DNA from: JABJAG01 sp965222215
Lineage (GTDB): Bacteria > Pseudomonadota > Alphaproteobacteria > UBA6615
DNA: 64,000 nucleotides
Direction: 5' to 3'
Assembly: GCA_965222215.1 (NCBI GenBank)
Contig: OZ244931.1
Coordinates: 1,860,001-1,924,000, forward strand
This document shows, one piece after another, positions 25,645-35,095 of this stretch (positions are counted from its first letter, which is position 1; each line of letters opens with the position of its first letter). The notes under the pieces are model-generated. The model was not told where the DNA came from. It did not search any database and saw only the letters and a list, made by a program, of their open reading frames with translations. The position numbers were made by a program, and so were the translations under genes.

Positions 25645-26562
25645 CTAAAAGATCGACCGGCCGGTAATCTGCGCAAACAGCTCAAGCGCACGAACACCCA
25701 CAACGGAATTCCCGGTTTCGTCCAGTTCCGGCGCCCAAACCGCAATCGTCAGGTCGTTGGGGACGACCGCGATGATTCCCCCGCCCACACCGCTCTTCGC
25801 GGGCAGGCCGACCCGATACGCGAAACGGCCCACGGCGTCGTATAGCCCGCAGGTCAGCATCAGCGAATTGATCCGGCGCGATTGCCGGTCGGTCAGCACG
25901 GAATCGCCGATCATCGGCGACACGCCATTATTCGCCAGCGCCAGAAAAGCGCAGGCGAGCTGCTCGCAGCTCATCGTCAGCGAGCAATGGTGGAAATAGG
26001 CATCGAGGACCAGGTCCAGATCGTTATCGATGTTGTTGTGCGCTTTCATGAAATTGGCGAGCGCGAAATTGATGTGCCCGTGCTCGAATTCCGAACGCGC
26101 CACCTCTTCGTCGAACGCGATACCCGGTTCGCCTGACAGACGCCGTGCGTAGTCGATGAAACACTCCTTCGCCTCATCGAGCACCGATATCAGCGCATCG
26201 ATAACGACGATGGCCCCGGCATTGATAAAGGGGTTGCGCGGAATGCCTTTCTCGAACTCGAGCTGCACGAGCGAGTTGAACGCATTGCCCGAAGGTTCGC
26301 GCCCCACCCGTTTCCATAACTCATCGTCATCGACGATCCGCATCGCCAGCATGAGCGAGAACACTTTCGAAATACTCTGGATCGAGAACGGCTCGTGTGC
26401 GTCACCGATCGAGAAACTATCGCCTTTCACCGTGTGCACGGCCATCCCGAACTTTTCGGGCGGCACGCGCTCCAATGCGGGGATGTAGCTGGCAACCTTG
26501 CCGCGGCCGGCATGATTGCGGGCGTCAGCCTCGATCTCCTTGAGGACTTCGGAAAAGTCCAT
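25645..26562 (-). CDS. glsA: Glutaminase A
   Basis: 305 residues, full-length serine-dependent glutaminase (L-glutamine to glutamate and ammonia). The beta-lactamase-like catalytic SxxK is SISK at residues 63-66, and PFINAGAIVV, the substrate-binding segment, is intact. It starts directly after the stop of the alpha-E gene with no gap, so it is a member of the ATP-grasp / alpha-E / transglutaminase operon. Confidence 0.95.
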   Translation of the reverse strand: MDFSEVLKEIEADARNHAGRGKVASYIPALERVPPEKFGMAVHTVKGDSFSIGDAHEPFSIQSISKVFSLMLAMRIVDDDELWKRVGREPSGNAFNSLVQLEFEKGIPRNPFINAGAIVVIDALISVLDEAKECFIDYARRLSGEPGIAFDEEVARSEFEHGHINFALANFMKAHNNIDNDLDLVLDAYFHHCSLTMSCEQLACAFLALANNGVSPMIGDSVLTDRQSRRINSLMLTCGLYDAVGRFAYRVGLPAKSGVGGGIIAVVPNDLTIAVWAPELDETGNSVVGVRALELFAQITGRSIF

Positions 26563-27504
26563 TCAGATCGACGTCAGGTAGGCTTTCCCGATTTCGTTCG
26601 ACAGGTCGCCAAGCGATATCTGGAGTTCATCGATAAACTTGTGCAGCCGGGTTGGCGTCACCCTCTGCCCGAGGCCGGTTTCCAGCGTGAATGCCAGCGC
26701 GCGGCGCGCGTCCTCGACCGATTTGCGCCGCTGGTGCCCGTGCCGGGTCTCCAGTTCATGCAGGCGTGCCGTCACACGCTCGACGCAAAGCGCGACCGCA
26801 CGCGGAAACTCCCGGTCGTAGAGCAGGAAGCCGGCGATATCCGCCGCCGCCGAGCCGGCCGGATGCAGGCTCCGGAACGCGTGATAGCCGGCCACCGAGC
26901 GCAGCAACACGCTCCAGTGAATCGAATCCCGGCCCTCGGCGTCGTGCGCGGAAATCCGGTCGTAGCCCATGTCGAGAATTCGCGTCGTCTGGTCGGCACG
27001 CTCCAGGTACTTGCCCAGCTGGTAGAAGCACCACGCTTCGCCGCGGAAAAACGTGCCCTCGGCCACGCCTTCGAATGTCTGGCAGTCCGTCTTCACCTCC
27101 GCGCAGATCCGCGAGAGGTTATTCATGCGGATGTCGCGCTGCGTCAGCACGGAAAGCTGGTTGTGGAACATGTTCAGCTGCGTCCACATCTCCGTGCTGA
27201 TCAGGTGCCGGACCGACCGCGCGTTCTGCCGCGCCTCGGCAATCGAATAGGCGATCGACGTCGGGTTGCCCCGGTCGATCACATAGAAATTCGAGACCGC
27301 CGCCGCGTCCGGCTTCTCATGGGTCTCCATGAACCTTTCGGTGTCGGCATAGAGATCGAGCACGACCTCCCAGTCCGGCCCTTCCGGGTTGTCGCGTGCG
27401 TAGGTCTCGTTGATATCGAGGATACGCGCGAGCGCCTCGGCGCGCTCCATGTAGCGGCCGAGCCAGAAGATGTTCCAGCCGAAGCGTGCAATCAGACTAG
27501 TCAA
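26563..27504 (-). CDS. Alpha-E domain-containing protein
   Basis: 313 residues, all-helical alpha-E domain. Family hallmarks are WLGRYMERAEALARILDINE near residues 14-33 and GEAWCFYQLGKYLERADQTTRILD in the middle. Predicted partner of circularly permuted ATP-grasp and transglutaminase-like proteins in an uncharacterised peptide-forming or peptide-modifying pathway. Overlaps the ATP-grasp gene by eight bases. Confidence 0.9.
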   Translation of the reverse strand: MTSLIARFGWNIFWLGRYMERAEALARILDINETYARDNPEGPDWEVVLDLYADTERFMETHEKPDAAAVSNFYVIDRGNPTSIAYSIAEARQNARSVRHLISTEMWTQLNMFHNQLSVLTQRDIRMNNLSRICAEVKTDCQTFEGVAEGTFFRGEAWCFYQLGKYLERADQTTRILDMGYDRISAHDAEGRDSIHWSVLLRSVAGYHAFRSLHPAGSAAADIAGFLLYDREFPRAVALCVERVTARLHELETRHGHQRRKSVEDARRALAFTLETGLGQRVTPTRLHKFIDELQISLGDLSNEIGKAYLTSI

Positions 27505-28984
27505 TGACCCAGGTATCCTTTGAGCCGCCGCCCTGCGACGAGTTCACCACCAGCGATCCGCGTTTCATGGCCACGCGGGTCAATCCGCCCGGCAGCACCC
27601 ATGTGGATTTTCCGGTCAGCGCGAACGGGCGCAGGTCGACATGGCGCGGTTCGACATTACGGCCGATCAGGGTCGGCGACACGGACAGGTTTACGACGGG
27701 CTGGCTTATGAAGTTGTCGGGGTCGGCCTCGACCTTTTTGCGAAGTTCCGCCAGTTCGCGCTTGCTGGCGCTCGGCCCGACAACGACGCCGTAGCCGCCC
27801 GCCTCGCCGACCGGCTTGGTGACAAGGTTTTCAAGATTATCGAGAGTCTTCTTCAAACCCTCGGGCTCGCGGCAAATATTCGTCGGAACGTTCGAGAGGA
27901 TCGGGTCCTCGTCCAGATAATATTTGATGATCCGCGGCATGTAGGCATAGACCGCCTTGTCGTCGGCCACGCCGGTGCCCACGGCGTTCGCGAGCGTGAC
28001 GTTGCCCTTGCGGTACGCCTCGAACAGCCCGGGTACGCCCAGAACGCTGTCGGGCCGGAAAACCTTGGGGTCGAGAAACGCATCGTCGATCCGGCGATAG
28101 ATGACATGCACTTCTTCCAGACCGCGCGTGGTCCGCATGTAGACCCGGTCCTTCTCCACGACCAGATCCTGCCCCTCGACAAGAGGCCCGCCCATCTCGC
28201 GGGCGAGGAAGACATGCTCGAAGTAGGCGGCGTTGAACACACCCGGCGAAAGGATCGCGACGTTCGGATCGCTCACGCCCTTCGGGGCCACCTGCGTCAG
28301 GGCCCGCATCAACTGGCGGCCGTAGTCGTCGACATCCTTCAGCTGGACACCTTCCGCCAGGTCCGGGAAAGCACGCATCATCAGGTGCCGGTTCTCGATG
28401 ACATAAGAGACGCCCGACGGGATGCGCGCGTTGTCCTCGAGCACCAGGAAGTTGCCCTTCTCGTCACGCACGAGGTCGGTGCCGCAGATGTGCACATAGG
28501 TGCCGAGGGTCGGCGTGAACCCTTCCATTTCCGGGCGGTAGTGCTTGTTATCCTTGACCAGTTCTTTCGGGATGATCCCATCCTTGAAGACCTTGCCGGC
28601 GTTGTAGATGTCCTTCAGGAACAGGTTCAACGCGGCGACGCGCTGCTGGACGCCGGTATTGATCGTCTCCCAGTCTTTCGGTGACAGCACGCGCGGAATA
28701 ACGTCGAACGGCAGAATCCGGTCGATGGCGTCACGATCAGTATAGACCGTGAACGTGATCCCCAGATTGAACAGTTCACGCTCGGCGTCTTTCGACCTGC
28801 GCCCCAGGGTCGCGGCGTCCATCCCGACAAGCTGATCGCGGATTTTCCGGGTATGAGACAGGCCGTTGCGCCCGAACATCTCACAGAAAAAGTCACCGTG
28901 GTCATATCCGTTGAGCGGATGGGACGTCTGCGACTGCGACTGACTTTGAGAACCGCTTTTCTTTTTCTTCGGTTTCGTTGTCAT
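27497..28984 (-). CDS. Circularly permuted type 2 ATP-grasp protein
   Basis: 495 residues. ATP-grasp amide ligase-like protein of the circularly permuted group (family formerly DUF404/DUF407). Typical segments are FLKDIYNAGKVFKDGIIP, HICGTDLVRDEKGNFLVLEDN and RMFPD-like SYVIENRHLMMRAFPDL. The first ~20 residues are a Lys/Ser/Gln low-complexity tail. It is the first gene of the minus-strand operon, so its promoter should lie in 28985-29093. Natural substrate unknown. Confidence 0.92.
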   Translation of the reverse strand: MTTKPKKKKSGSQSQSQSQTSHPLNGYDHGDFFCEMFGRNGLSHTRKIRDQLVGMDAATLGRRSKDAERELFNLGITFTVYTDRDAIDRILPFDVIPRVLSPKDWETINTGVQQRVAALNLFLKDIYNAGKVFKDGIIPKELVKDNKHYRPEMEGFTPTLGTYVHICGTDLVRDEKGNFLVLEDNARIPSGVSYVIENRHLMMRAFPDLAEGVQLKDVDDYGRQLMRALTQVAPKGVSDPNVAILSPGVFNAAYFEHVFLAREMGGPLVEGQDLVVEKDRVYMRTTRGLEEVHVIYRRIDDAFLDPKVFRPDSVLGVPGLFEAYRKGNVTLANAVGTGVADDKAVYAYMPRIIKYYLDEDPILSNVPTNICREPEGLKKTLDNLENLVTKPVGEAGGYGVVVGPSASKRELAELRKKVEADPDNFISQPVVNLSVSPTLIGRNVEPRHVDLRPFALTGKSTWVLPGGLTRVAMKRGSLVVNSSQGGGSKDTWVID

Positions 28985-29093
28985 GCGAATGCGAACATAG
29001 TGATGGGACCGGTCGTATTGAATGAAAACGTTCGCCTAGCGTACATGTTCCCCGAACCCGCGCCCATCGCCATTTTCAACATCGGTTGCCGCC

Positions 29094-29555
29094 ATGACGT
29101 CGATTGCTCTCACCCTGCACACACTGACAGCCGTAATCTGGGTGGGAGGCATGTTTGCCATCTACGTGTGCCTGCGCCCTGCGCTCGCCGCACTCGACCA
29201 GCCTGCCGACCGGGTCAAAATCGCCGCCGCGACCTTCGCAAAGTTTTTTCCCTGGGTCTGGCTGTCGATCCTGGTCCTGTTCGCAACCGGATACCTGATG
29301 CTTTTCACGACACAGGGCGGTTTCGCCTTCGCCGGACTGCACGTGCACATCATGCAGGGACTTGCATGGGTCATGACGCTGCTGTTCGCCTGGCTCTACT
29401 GGGGCGCTTGGTCAGACTTGCGCGACGCGGTCGCGAAGGAAAACTGGCCCCAGGCCGGACAGGACCTCGCTCGGATCCGTAAGATCATCGCGGTCAACCT
29501 GCCACTCGGCCTGATCGTCGTCGCCGTCGGCGCCAGCGGGCGATGGTGGACCTAA
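29094..29555 (+). CDS. CopD-like integral membrane protein
   Basis: 153 residues with four membrane helices. The start HTLTAVIWVGGMFAIYV and the later His-containing segment AGLHVHIMQGLAWVM resemble the CopD / DUF2269-type membrane domain, where histidines may bind haem or copper. No copper-resistance partner is present, so the role is open. Confidence 0.7.
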   Translation: MTSIALTLHTLTAVIWVGGMFAIYVCLRPALAALDQPADRVKIAAATFAKFFPWVWLSILVLFATGYLMLFTTQGGFAFAGLHVHIMQGLAWVMTLLFAWLYWGAWSDLRDAVAKENWPQAGQDLARIRKIIAVNLPLGLIVVAVGASGRWWT

Positions 29556-29657
29556 ACCACGCCAGCTTCGGCCGATTGCGCCACATCAACGCACCGAGCC
29601 CGTAACCGGGAGAGATTACGGCCTGATCCCCAAACCCGTTTGACCGATCGGCAAACC

Positions 29658-31010
29658 ATGGATTTCCCGCGCTCGCTTCCCTTTCTCCAGGTCCGCCTCG
29701 TGCCCCTGGTCCGCAGTCGTCTCTGGCTGCAGGTCCTGATCGCCATGGTGGCCGGCGTCGGGTTCGGAATCCTGATCGGCCCGACGGCCGGGATCGTTCC
29801 CGAGGAAACCGCCAATGTTGTCGGCGCCTGGGTCGCGCTGCCCGGCAAACTGTTTCTGCTCGGAATCCAGTTCGTCGTCGTGCCGCTGGTGGTTGCTTCC
29901 GTGATTCGCGGTATTGCCGCGGGCGACGATGCCGAAAACCTTGGCAAGCTCGGGTTCAGGACAACGCTCTTCTTCCTGCTTTCCACGGTGGCGGCGGGCG
30001 TGATCGGACTGGTCGTCGCGGCCGTGATCCGGCCCGGCCTGTTGATCGATCGTGACGCCATCAGTGCCGCTCTCGACAGCGGGGCACCCACTGTCGCCGC
30101 CCCGGCGGGGCCGCCGCGCATGGACGAAATCCCCGAACTGATCACCGGGCTGTTCCCCACCGACCCGCTGACAACATTCACCAGCGGGAACATGCTCCAG
30201 ATCGTGATCGCGGCCATGATCATCGGGGTCGCGGTCGTGATGACCGCGTCCGACCAGAGAAGACCGCTGCTGGATCTGCTCGCCTCCGTTCAGGCGGCCT
30301 GCATGGTTATCGTTGGGTTCGTCCTCAAGTTTGCACCGCTTGCCGTGTTCGGACTCCTGGCTCAGATCAGCGCGCGTATCGGCATTTCGGCGCTGATCGG
30401 CACGGGCATGTATGTCCTGACCGTCATACTCGGGTTGTTGATCCTGTTCGCGCTGTATCTCCTGGTGATGCGCCTGATCACCGGAATGTCCGCTCGCAGG
30501 TTTCTCGGTGCGACCCGCGACGTCCTGTTGCTCGCCTTTTCCACGTCCAGTTCAGCCGCCGTGATGCCGGCAACCCTCACCACGACCGAGGACAAACTCG
30601 AGGTTCCCGAAACCGTTGCGCGTTTCGTCATCCCGCTGGGGACCACCATCAACATGGCCGGCACGGCGCTTTACCAGGCCGTGGCCGCACTGTTCTTGGG
30701 TCAGGTGTTCGGGGTCGACATAGGCCTCGCCGGCATGGCGTTGATCGTCGTCATGGCAACCGGCGCGGCCATTGGGTCTCCCGGCACGCCAGGCGTCGGC
30801 ATCGTGATCCTGGCCTCGATCCTCGCGAGCGTTGGTATTCCGCCAGCGGGAATCGCGATTTTGCTGGGGGTCGACCGCCTGCTCGACATGTGCCGCACGG
30901 TCGTCAACGTTACGGGCGACATGGTCGCGAGCGTTGTGATGGCGGAGTTGAACGAAGTTCAAGCTTCGGCCCCGAACGCATCGGGGCCGGCTCAGGTTGG
31001 ACAAGGTTAG
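29658..31010 (+). CDS. Dicarboxylate/amino acid:cation symporter
   Basis: 450 residues, SDF (DAACS) family transporter. The serine-rich re-entrant loop STSSSAAVMPATLTTTED and the NMAGTALYQAVAALF motif that forms the substrate and Na+ sites are intact. Likely importer of C4-dicarboxylates or acidic amino acids; DctA and GltP types cannot be separated by eye. ATG at 29658 taken; a TTG six codons upstream is possible. Confidence 0.9.
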   Translation: MDFPRSLPFLQVRLVPLVRSRLWLQVLIAMVAGVGFGILIGPTAGIVPEETANVVGAWVALPGKLFLLGIQFVVVPLVVASVIRGIAAGDDAENLGKLGFRTTLFFLLSTVAAGVIGLVVAAVIRPGLLIDRDAISAALDSGAPTVAAPAGPPRMDEIPELITGLFPTDPLTTFTSGNMLQIVIAAMIIGVAVVMTASDQRRPLLDLLASVQAACMVIVGFVLKFAPLAVFGLLAQISARIGISALIGTGMYVLTVILGLLILFALYLLVMRLITGMSARRFLGATRDVLLLAFSTSSSAAVMPATLTTTEDKLEVPETVARFVIPLGTTINMAGTALYQAVAALFLGQVFGVDIGLAGMALIVVMATGAAIGSPGTPGVGIVILASILASVGIPPAGIAILLGVDRLLDMCRTVVNVTGDMVASVVMAELNEVQASAPNASGPAQVGQG

Positions 31011-31200
31011 CCCTCTCGCAGTCCATTTTTTTGTAATCGGCACCGCGTGACCGGCCCAACCCGCATGCCCTTCGTATCAAACGTCGCGTGAAACTTCGAC
31101 GCATTGCGGATGTCGATCGCACCCGACGGACGTTTGATTCGACGCGGGCAAGATGTGCGATACTGATGAAGCGCATGGTTCTTGGAATTGCGGTCACGGC

Positions 31201-32652
31201 ATGGACGAACTTCTGAACATCAATACGCTCCAGAGCTATTTCAATCAGGCGCTCGTTTGGGTGAATGCCGAAATCTTTACTTACGCGGCGCTCTGGGAGC
31301 TTGGGGCCATCGCGGCCACTTTCTTCATCGCGCGCATCGCGTCGCGCCCATTCCAAAAATTCTTTGAACGCCTGATCGACCGGTCGCGCAACGACGCCAG
31401 GCTCAGTCTCGTCTGGAGAACATTCCTGCCTCTGGTGACGCCCATCGTTTGGGTCGTTCTTCTTTGGATCGCGATCACCATCGCCGACCAACTTGGTCTG
31501 CGCGACAAGCTGATGTCGGTCGTCGTCAGCCTCGTCAACGCCTGGATCGCGATCCGGCTGATCACCCAGTTCGTACGCGACGAGGTTTGGGCGCGTTTCA
31601 TCGCCATCGTCGTGTGGGGCATCGCCGCCCTGAACATCCTCGAACTGTTGGAGCCGGCTCTCGCACTCCTCGACAGCCTGGCCCTGAGTGTCGGCAAGGT
31701 TCGGGTCTCCGCCCTCACTGTGATTGAGGGTGTGTTCTATCTGGTCGTGCTCCTCTGGCTCGCAAGCCTCGCCGCCCGGATACTGGAAAGCCGGATCAGC
31801 AAGCTGCCGAACCTGACCCCGTCGGTGCAGGTGCTGTTCTCCAAGCTCCTCAAGATCGTGCTGATCGTCGTCGCCATCCTGGTGGCGATCAACAGCGTGG
31901 GGATCGACCTGACGGCACTGGCGGTCTTCGGCGGCGCGCTGGGCGTCGGCATCGGTTTCGGCCTGCAGAAAATTGTCAGCAACTTCATCAGCGGCATCAT
32001 CCTGCTGATGGACAAGTCCATCAAACCCGGCGACACGATCGGCGTCGCGGGGACCTATGGCTGGATCCAGTCGCTGGGCGCGCGCTACGTCTCGGTCATC
32101 ACCCGCGACGGGATCGAGCATCTGATCCCGAACGAGGAACTGATCGTCTCGCGCGTGGAGAACTGGTCGTTCAGCGGCAAACGCGTGCGGCTCCGGCTGC
32201 CCGTCGGCATCTCCTACAACGCCGATCCCCGCAAGGCGATGGAGCTTTGTCTCGATGCCACGGAAGGTATCGACCGGATCATCGACTACCCGAAACCTGT
32301 CTGCCAGTTGCTGGAATTCGGGGACAATTCGCTGAACCTGGAGGTCCGGTTCTGGATTCGCGATCCCCAGAACGGTGTGGCCAACGTAAAGACCCAGGTG
32401 CTGCTGGGGATATGGGACAGGTTCCACGAGCACGATATCGAGATTCCGTTTCCGCAGCGCGACCTGCATCTGCGCTCCGTGGCCCCAGATGCCGGACGCG
32501 GTCTGGCCGGCCTCGCGCCCGAATTCACAGACGACGGTCCGGATGTCGAGGACGACACCCCACCCCCCGACTCCGAAGCATTTGCGGACGACGGCGGCCT
32601 GTCACCGGACGAGATGGCGCGCGAGAACCAGGATGACATGCCGAAAAGTTGA
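31201..32652 (+). CDS. MscS-family mechanosensitive ion channel
   Basis: 483 residues. Several N-terminal helices precede the MscS pore helix and beta domain, seen as LGVGIGFGLQKIVSNFISGI followed by MDKSIKPGDTIGV. The C-terminal ~45 residues are acidic and Pro/Asp-rich. It protects against hypo-osmotic shock in the inner membrane. Met at 31201 preferred over an upstream in-frame ATG (31153) because that extension has no channel-like sequence. Confidence 0.9.
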   Translation: MDELLNINTLQSYFNQALVWVNAEIFTYAALWELGAIAATFFIARIASRPFQKFFERLIDRSRNDARLSLVWRTFLPLVTPIVWVVLLWIAITIADQLGLRDKLMSVVVSLVNAWIAIRLITQFVRDEVWARFIAIVVWGIAALNILELLEPALALLDSLALSVGKVRVSALTVIEGVFYLVVLLWLASLAARILESRISKLPNLTPSVQVLFSKLLKIVLIVVAILVAINSVGIDLTALAVFGGALGVGIGFGLQKIVSNFISGIILLMDKSIKPGDTIGVAGTYGWIQSLGARYVSVITRDGIEHLIPNEELIVSRVENWSFSGKRVRLRLPVGISYNADPRKAMELCLDATEGIDRIIDYPKPVCQLLEFGDNSLNLEVRFWIRDPQNGVANVKTQVLLGIWDRFHEHDIEIPFPQRDLHLRSVAPDAGRGLAGLAPEFTDDGPDVEDDTPPPDSEAFADDGGLSPDEMARENQDDMPKS

Positions 32653-33235
32653 CATCCTCGAGAAGGTCGTCGCGTTTCAGGGGTATTTCCGGGTCGACCG
32701 GTACCAGTTGCGCCACGAGACTTTCTCGGGCGGCATGACCGCCGAGACATCACGCGAAGTATTCGAGCGCGGACATGGCGCTGCCGCCCTGCCCTACGAT
32801 CCCGTTCGCGACGAACTCGTCCTTCAGGAACAGTTCCGGATCGGCGCGCACGCCGCCGGTCGCGAACCCTGGCTGATCGAGGTCACGGCGGGAATTATCG
32901 AGGACGGCGAAACACCTGAGGGGGTCGTACGGCGCGAGTTGCAGGAGGAAGCGGGTCTCGAAGCACTCGACCTGGAGCCCATCGCCGAAGTCCTGGTCTC
33001 CCCGGGCGGTACCAGCGAGTCTTTGGCGATCTACTGCGCCCGTGTCGACGCCACCGGTGCCGGGGGTATCTTCGGGCTGGAAAGCGAGGCGGAAGACATC
33101 CGGGCTTTCGTGATCCCCGCATCGGAAGCGGCGAGCCTTGTCGACGGCGGACGGATCACGAACGCCGTCGCCCTGATTGCCCTGCAGTGGTTCGTATTGA
33201 ACCGCGACAAGATCCGGTCGCAATGGACGGACTGA
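32633..33235 (+). CDS. nudF: Nudix hydrolase, ADP-ribose pyrophosphatase type
   Basis: 200 residues. The Nudix box is perfect: GIIEDGE, seven residues, then RELQEEAGL. The preceding segment (FSGGMTAETSREVFERGHGAAALPYDP) and the PGGTSES loop are characteristic of ADP-ribose pyrophosphatases. Hydrolyses ADP-ribose to AMP and ribose 5-phosphate. The start overlaps the MscS gene by 20 bases, so the two are coupled. Confidence 0.88.
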   Translation: MTCRKVDILEKVVAFQGYFRVDRYQLRHETFSGGMTAETSREVFERGHGAAALPYDPVRDELVLQEQFRIGAHAAGREPWLIEVTAGIIEDGETPEGVVRRELQEEAGLEALDLEPIAEVLVSPGGTSESLAIYCARVDATGAGGIFGLESEAEDIRAFVIPASEAASLVDGGRITNAVALIALQWFVLNRDKIRSQWTD

Positions 33236-33328
33236 CCCGCCCCGGGTGAGGTTGCAGCCCCCCGACCCCACGGCTACATTCGCCCGATCCTGATATCCCC
33301 GGATTTTGAGAAAACAGAGGCGGTCCCC

Positions 33329-34333
33329 ATGGACGTTCGTGACGGGTTCATCGACACAGTCGGCAACACGCCGATGATCAAGCTCAAGCGTGCATCGGAG
33401 GAAACCGGCTGCACCATCCTGGGCAAGGCGGAATTCCTGAACCCCGCGGGATCGGTCAAGGACCGCGCCGCGCTCGCGATCGTGAAGGACGCCGAGGAAA
33501 AGGGCCTGTTGAAGCCCGGCGGTGTGATCGTCGAGGGCACCGCGGGCAACACCGGCATCGGCCTCGCCCACGTGGCCAACGCACGCGGCTATCGCACCGT
33601 GATTGTCATCCCCGAGACCCAGACCCAGGAAAAGAAGGACGCGTTGCGTCAGGCCGGGGCGGAGCTGATCGAGGTGCCGGCGGTTCCCTATAAGGACCCT
33701 AATAACTACGTGAAATACTCCGGCCGTCTCGCCGACGAGATCGCCGAGAAGGAAGACAACGGCGCGATCTGGGCCAACCAGTTCGACAACGTCGCCAACC
33801 GGCAGGGCCATTTCGACACCACGGGCCCGGAAATCTGGGACCAGACCGATGGCGAGGTCGACGGCTTTATCTGCGCCGTCGGCACCGGGGGTACACTGGC
33901 AGGCGTCGGCATGTACCTGAAAAGCCGGAGCGCGGACGTCAAGATCGGCCTCGCCGATCCGATGGGCGCGGCGCTCTACGAATATTACAAGAACGGCGAG
34001 CTGAAGTCCGAAGGCACGTCTATCACCGAAGGGATCGGCCAGGGACGCATCACGGCGAACCTGGAAGGCGCGCCGGTGGATTTCCCCTTCCAGGTGCCGG
34101 ACGAGGAAGCGCTGCCCGTGATGTTCAACCTGTTGCGCGAGGAAGGCCTGAGCCTCGGGACATCGAGCGGCGTCAACGTCGCCGGCGCGATCCGGCTCGC
34201 GAAGGAACTCGGGCCCGGCCACACCATCGTGACGATCCTCTGCGACGGCGCGCACCGCTACGCCTCGAAGATCTTCAATGTCGCCTTCCTGAAGGAAAAG
34301 GGCCTGCCCTTCCCCGAGTGGCTGGAAAAGTGA
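33329..34333 (+). CDS. cysK: Cysteine synthase A
   Basis: 334 residues. PLP enzyme making cysteine from O-acetylserine and sulfide. PLP-lysine Lys44 in NPAGSVKDRAA; the substrate loop reads GTAGNTG where textbook CysK has TSGNTG; the phosphate loop is GTGGTLAG. First gene of a five-gene plus-strand unit; AGGCGGT upstream. Confidence 0.93.
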   Translation: MDVRDGFIDTVGNTPMIKLKRASEETGCTILGKAEFLNPAGSVKDRAALAIVKDAEEKGLLKPGGVIVEGTAGNTGIGLAHVANARGYRTVIVIPETQTQEKKDALRQAGAELIEVPAVPYKDPNNYVKYSGRLADEIAEKEDNGAIWANQFDNVANRQGHFDTTGPEIWDQTDGEVDGFICAVGTGGTLAGVGMYLKSRSADVKIGLADPMGAALYEYYKNGELKSEGTSITEGIGQGRITANLEGAPVDFPFQVPDEEALPVMFNLLREEGLSLGTSSGVNVAGAIRLAKELGPGHTIVTILCDGAHRYASKIFNVAFLKEKGLPFPEWLEK

Positions 34334-35073
34334 GCAGCGCCGCCACGGAAACGGTCTTCCGCGACGCGCCCTACGAGAAAAGCTGCGAGGCCACCGTCCT
34401 CGCGGTCAACGGGATGGGCGGCATCGTCCTCGACCGGACTGTCTTCTACCCGACCGGCGGCGGTCAGCCCGGCGACACCGGCGTCCTGCGCACGCAGGAC
34501 GGCGGCGAGATCGCGATTGCGACGACGGTTAAAGGCCGCGACGACGACGGCGGCCCGGACGTGATCGTTCACGTCCCCGCCGAAGGCCAATCCCTGCCGG
34601 AGCCAGGCGCGACCGTCACGGCGGAGATCGACTGGGACCGCCGCCACCGCCTGATGCGGGTGCACACCTGCCTGCACCTGCTCTCGGCCGTGCTGTCCTA
34701 TCCGGTCACCGGCGGGCAGGTGAACGACGGCAAGGGCAGGATGGATTTCTCGATCCCCGAGGGCGGGCTCGACAAGGAGGCGATCACGGCGGAACTCAAC
34801 CGCCTGATCGAAACCGACAGCCCCGTTGGCGACGACTGGATCACCGACGACGAACTCGCCGCGAACCCGGACCTTGTGAAAACCATGAGCGTCCAGCCGC
34901 CCACCGGCGCGGGACGTGTCCGCCTGATCCGGATCGAGGGCCTGGACCTCCAGCCCTGCGGCGGAACGCACGTCGCGCGAACCGGCGAAATCGGCGCGGT
35001 GACCATCACCAAGATCGAGAGCAAGGGTCGACAGAACCGCCGCGTGGCGATCGCGCTCAATGACAGCAACTAG
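34330..35073 (+). CDS. Alanyl-tRNA editing protein (AlaX-like)
   Basis: 247 residues, stand-alone trans-editing domain homologous to the AlaRS editing module, which deacylates Ser-tRNA-Ala or related mischarged tRNAs. The zinc ligands HxxxH (His112, His116 in VHTCLHLL) and CxxxH (CGGTH near residue 209) are all present, as is the GGGQPGDTG loop. GTG start at 34330 overlaps the cysK stop (GTGA). Its place in a sulfur operon is unusual. Confidence 0.85.
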   Translation: MSSAATETVFRDAPYEKSCEATVLAVNGMGGIVLDRTVFYPTGGGQPGDTGVLRTQDGGEIAIATTVKGRDDDGGPDVIVHVPAEGQSLPEPGATVTAEIDWDRRHRLMRVHTCLHLLSAVLSYPVTGGQVNDGKGRMDFSIPEGGLDKEAITAELNRLIETDSPVGDDWITDDELAANPDLVKTMSVQPPTGAGRVRLIRIEGLDLQPCGGTHVARTGEIGAVTITKIESKGRQNRRVAIALNDSN

Positions 35074-35095
35074 AATCCTTTAGGGGGCGAACCTG

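Noticed and set aside
30910..32469. Minus-strand open frame of 519 codons opposite the MscS channel gene
   Set aside because: Asp/His/Gln-rich shadow of a real channel gene with conserved pore motif on the plus strand.
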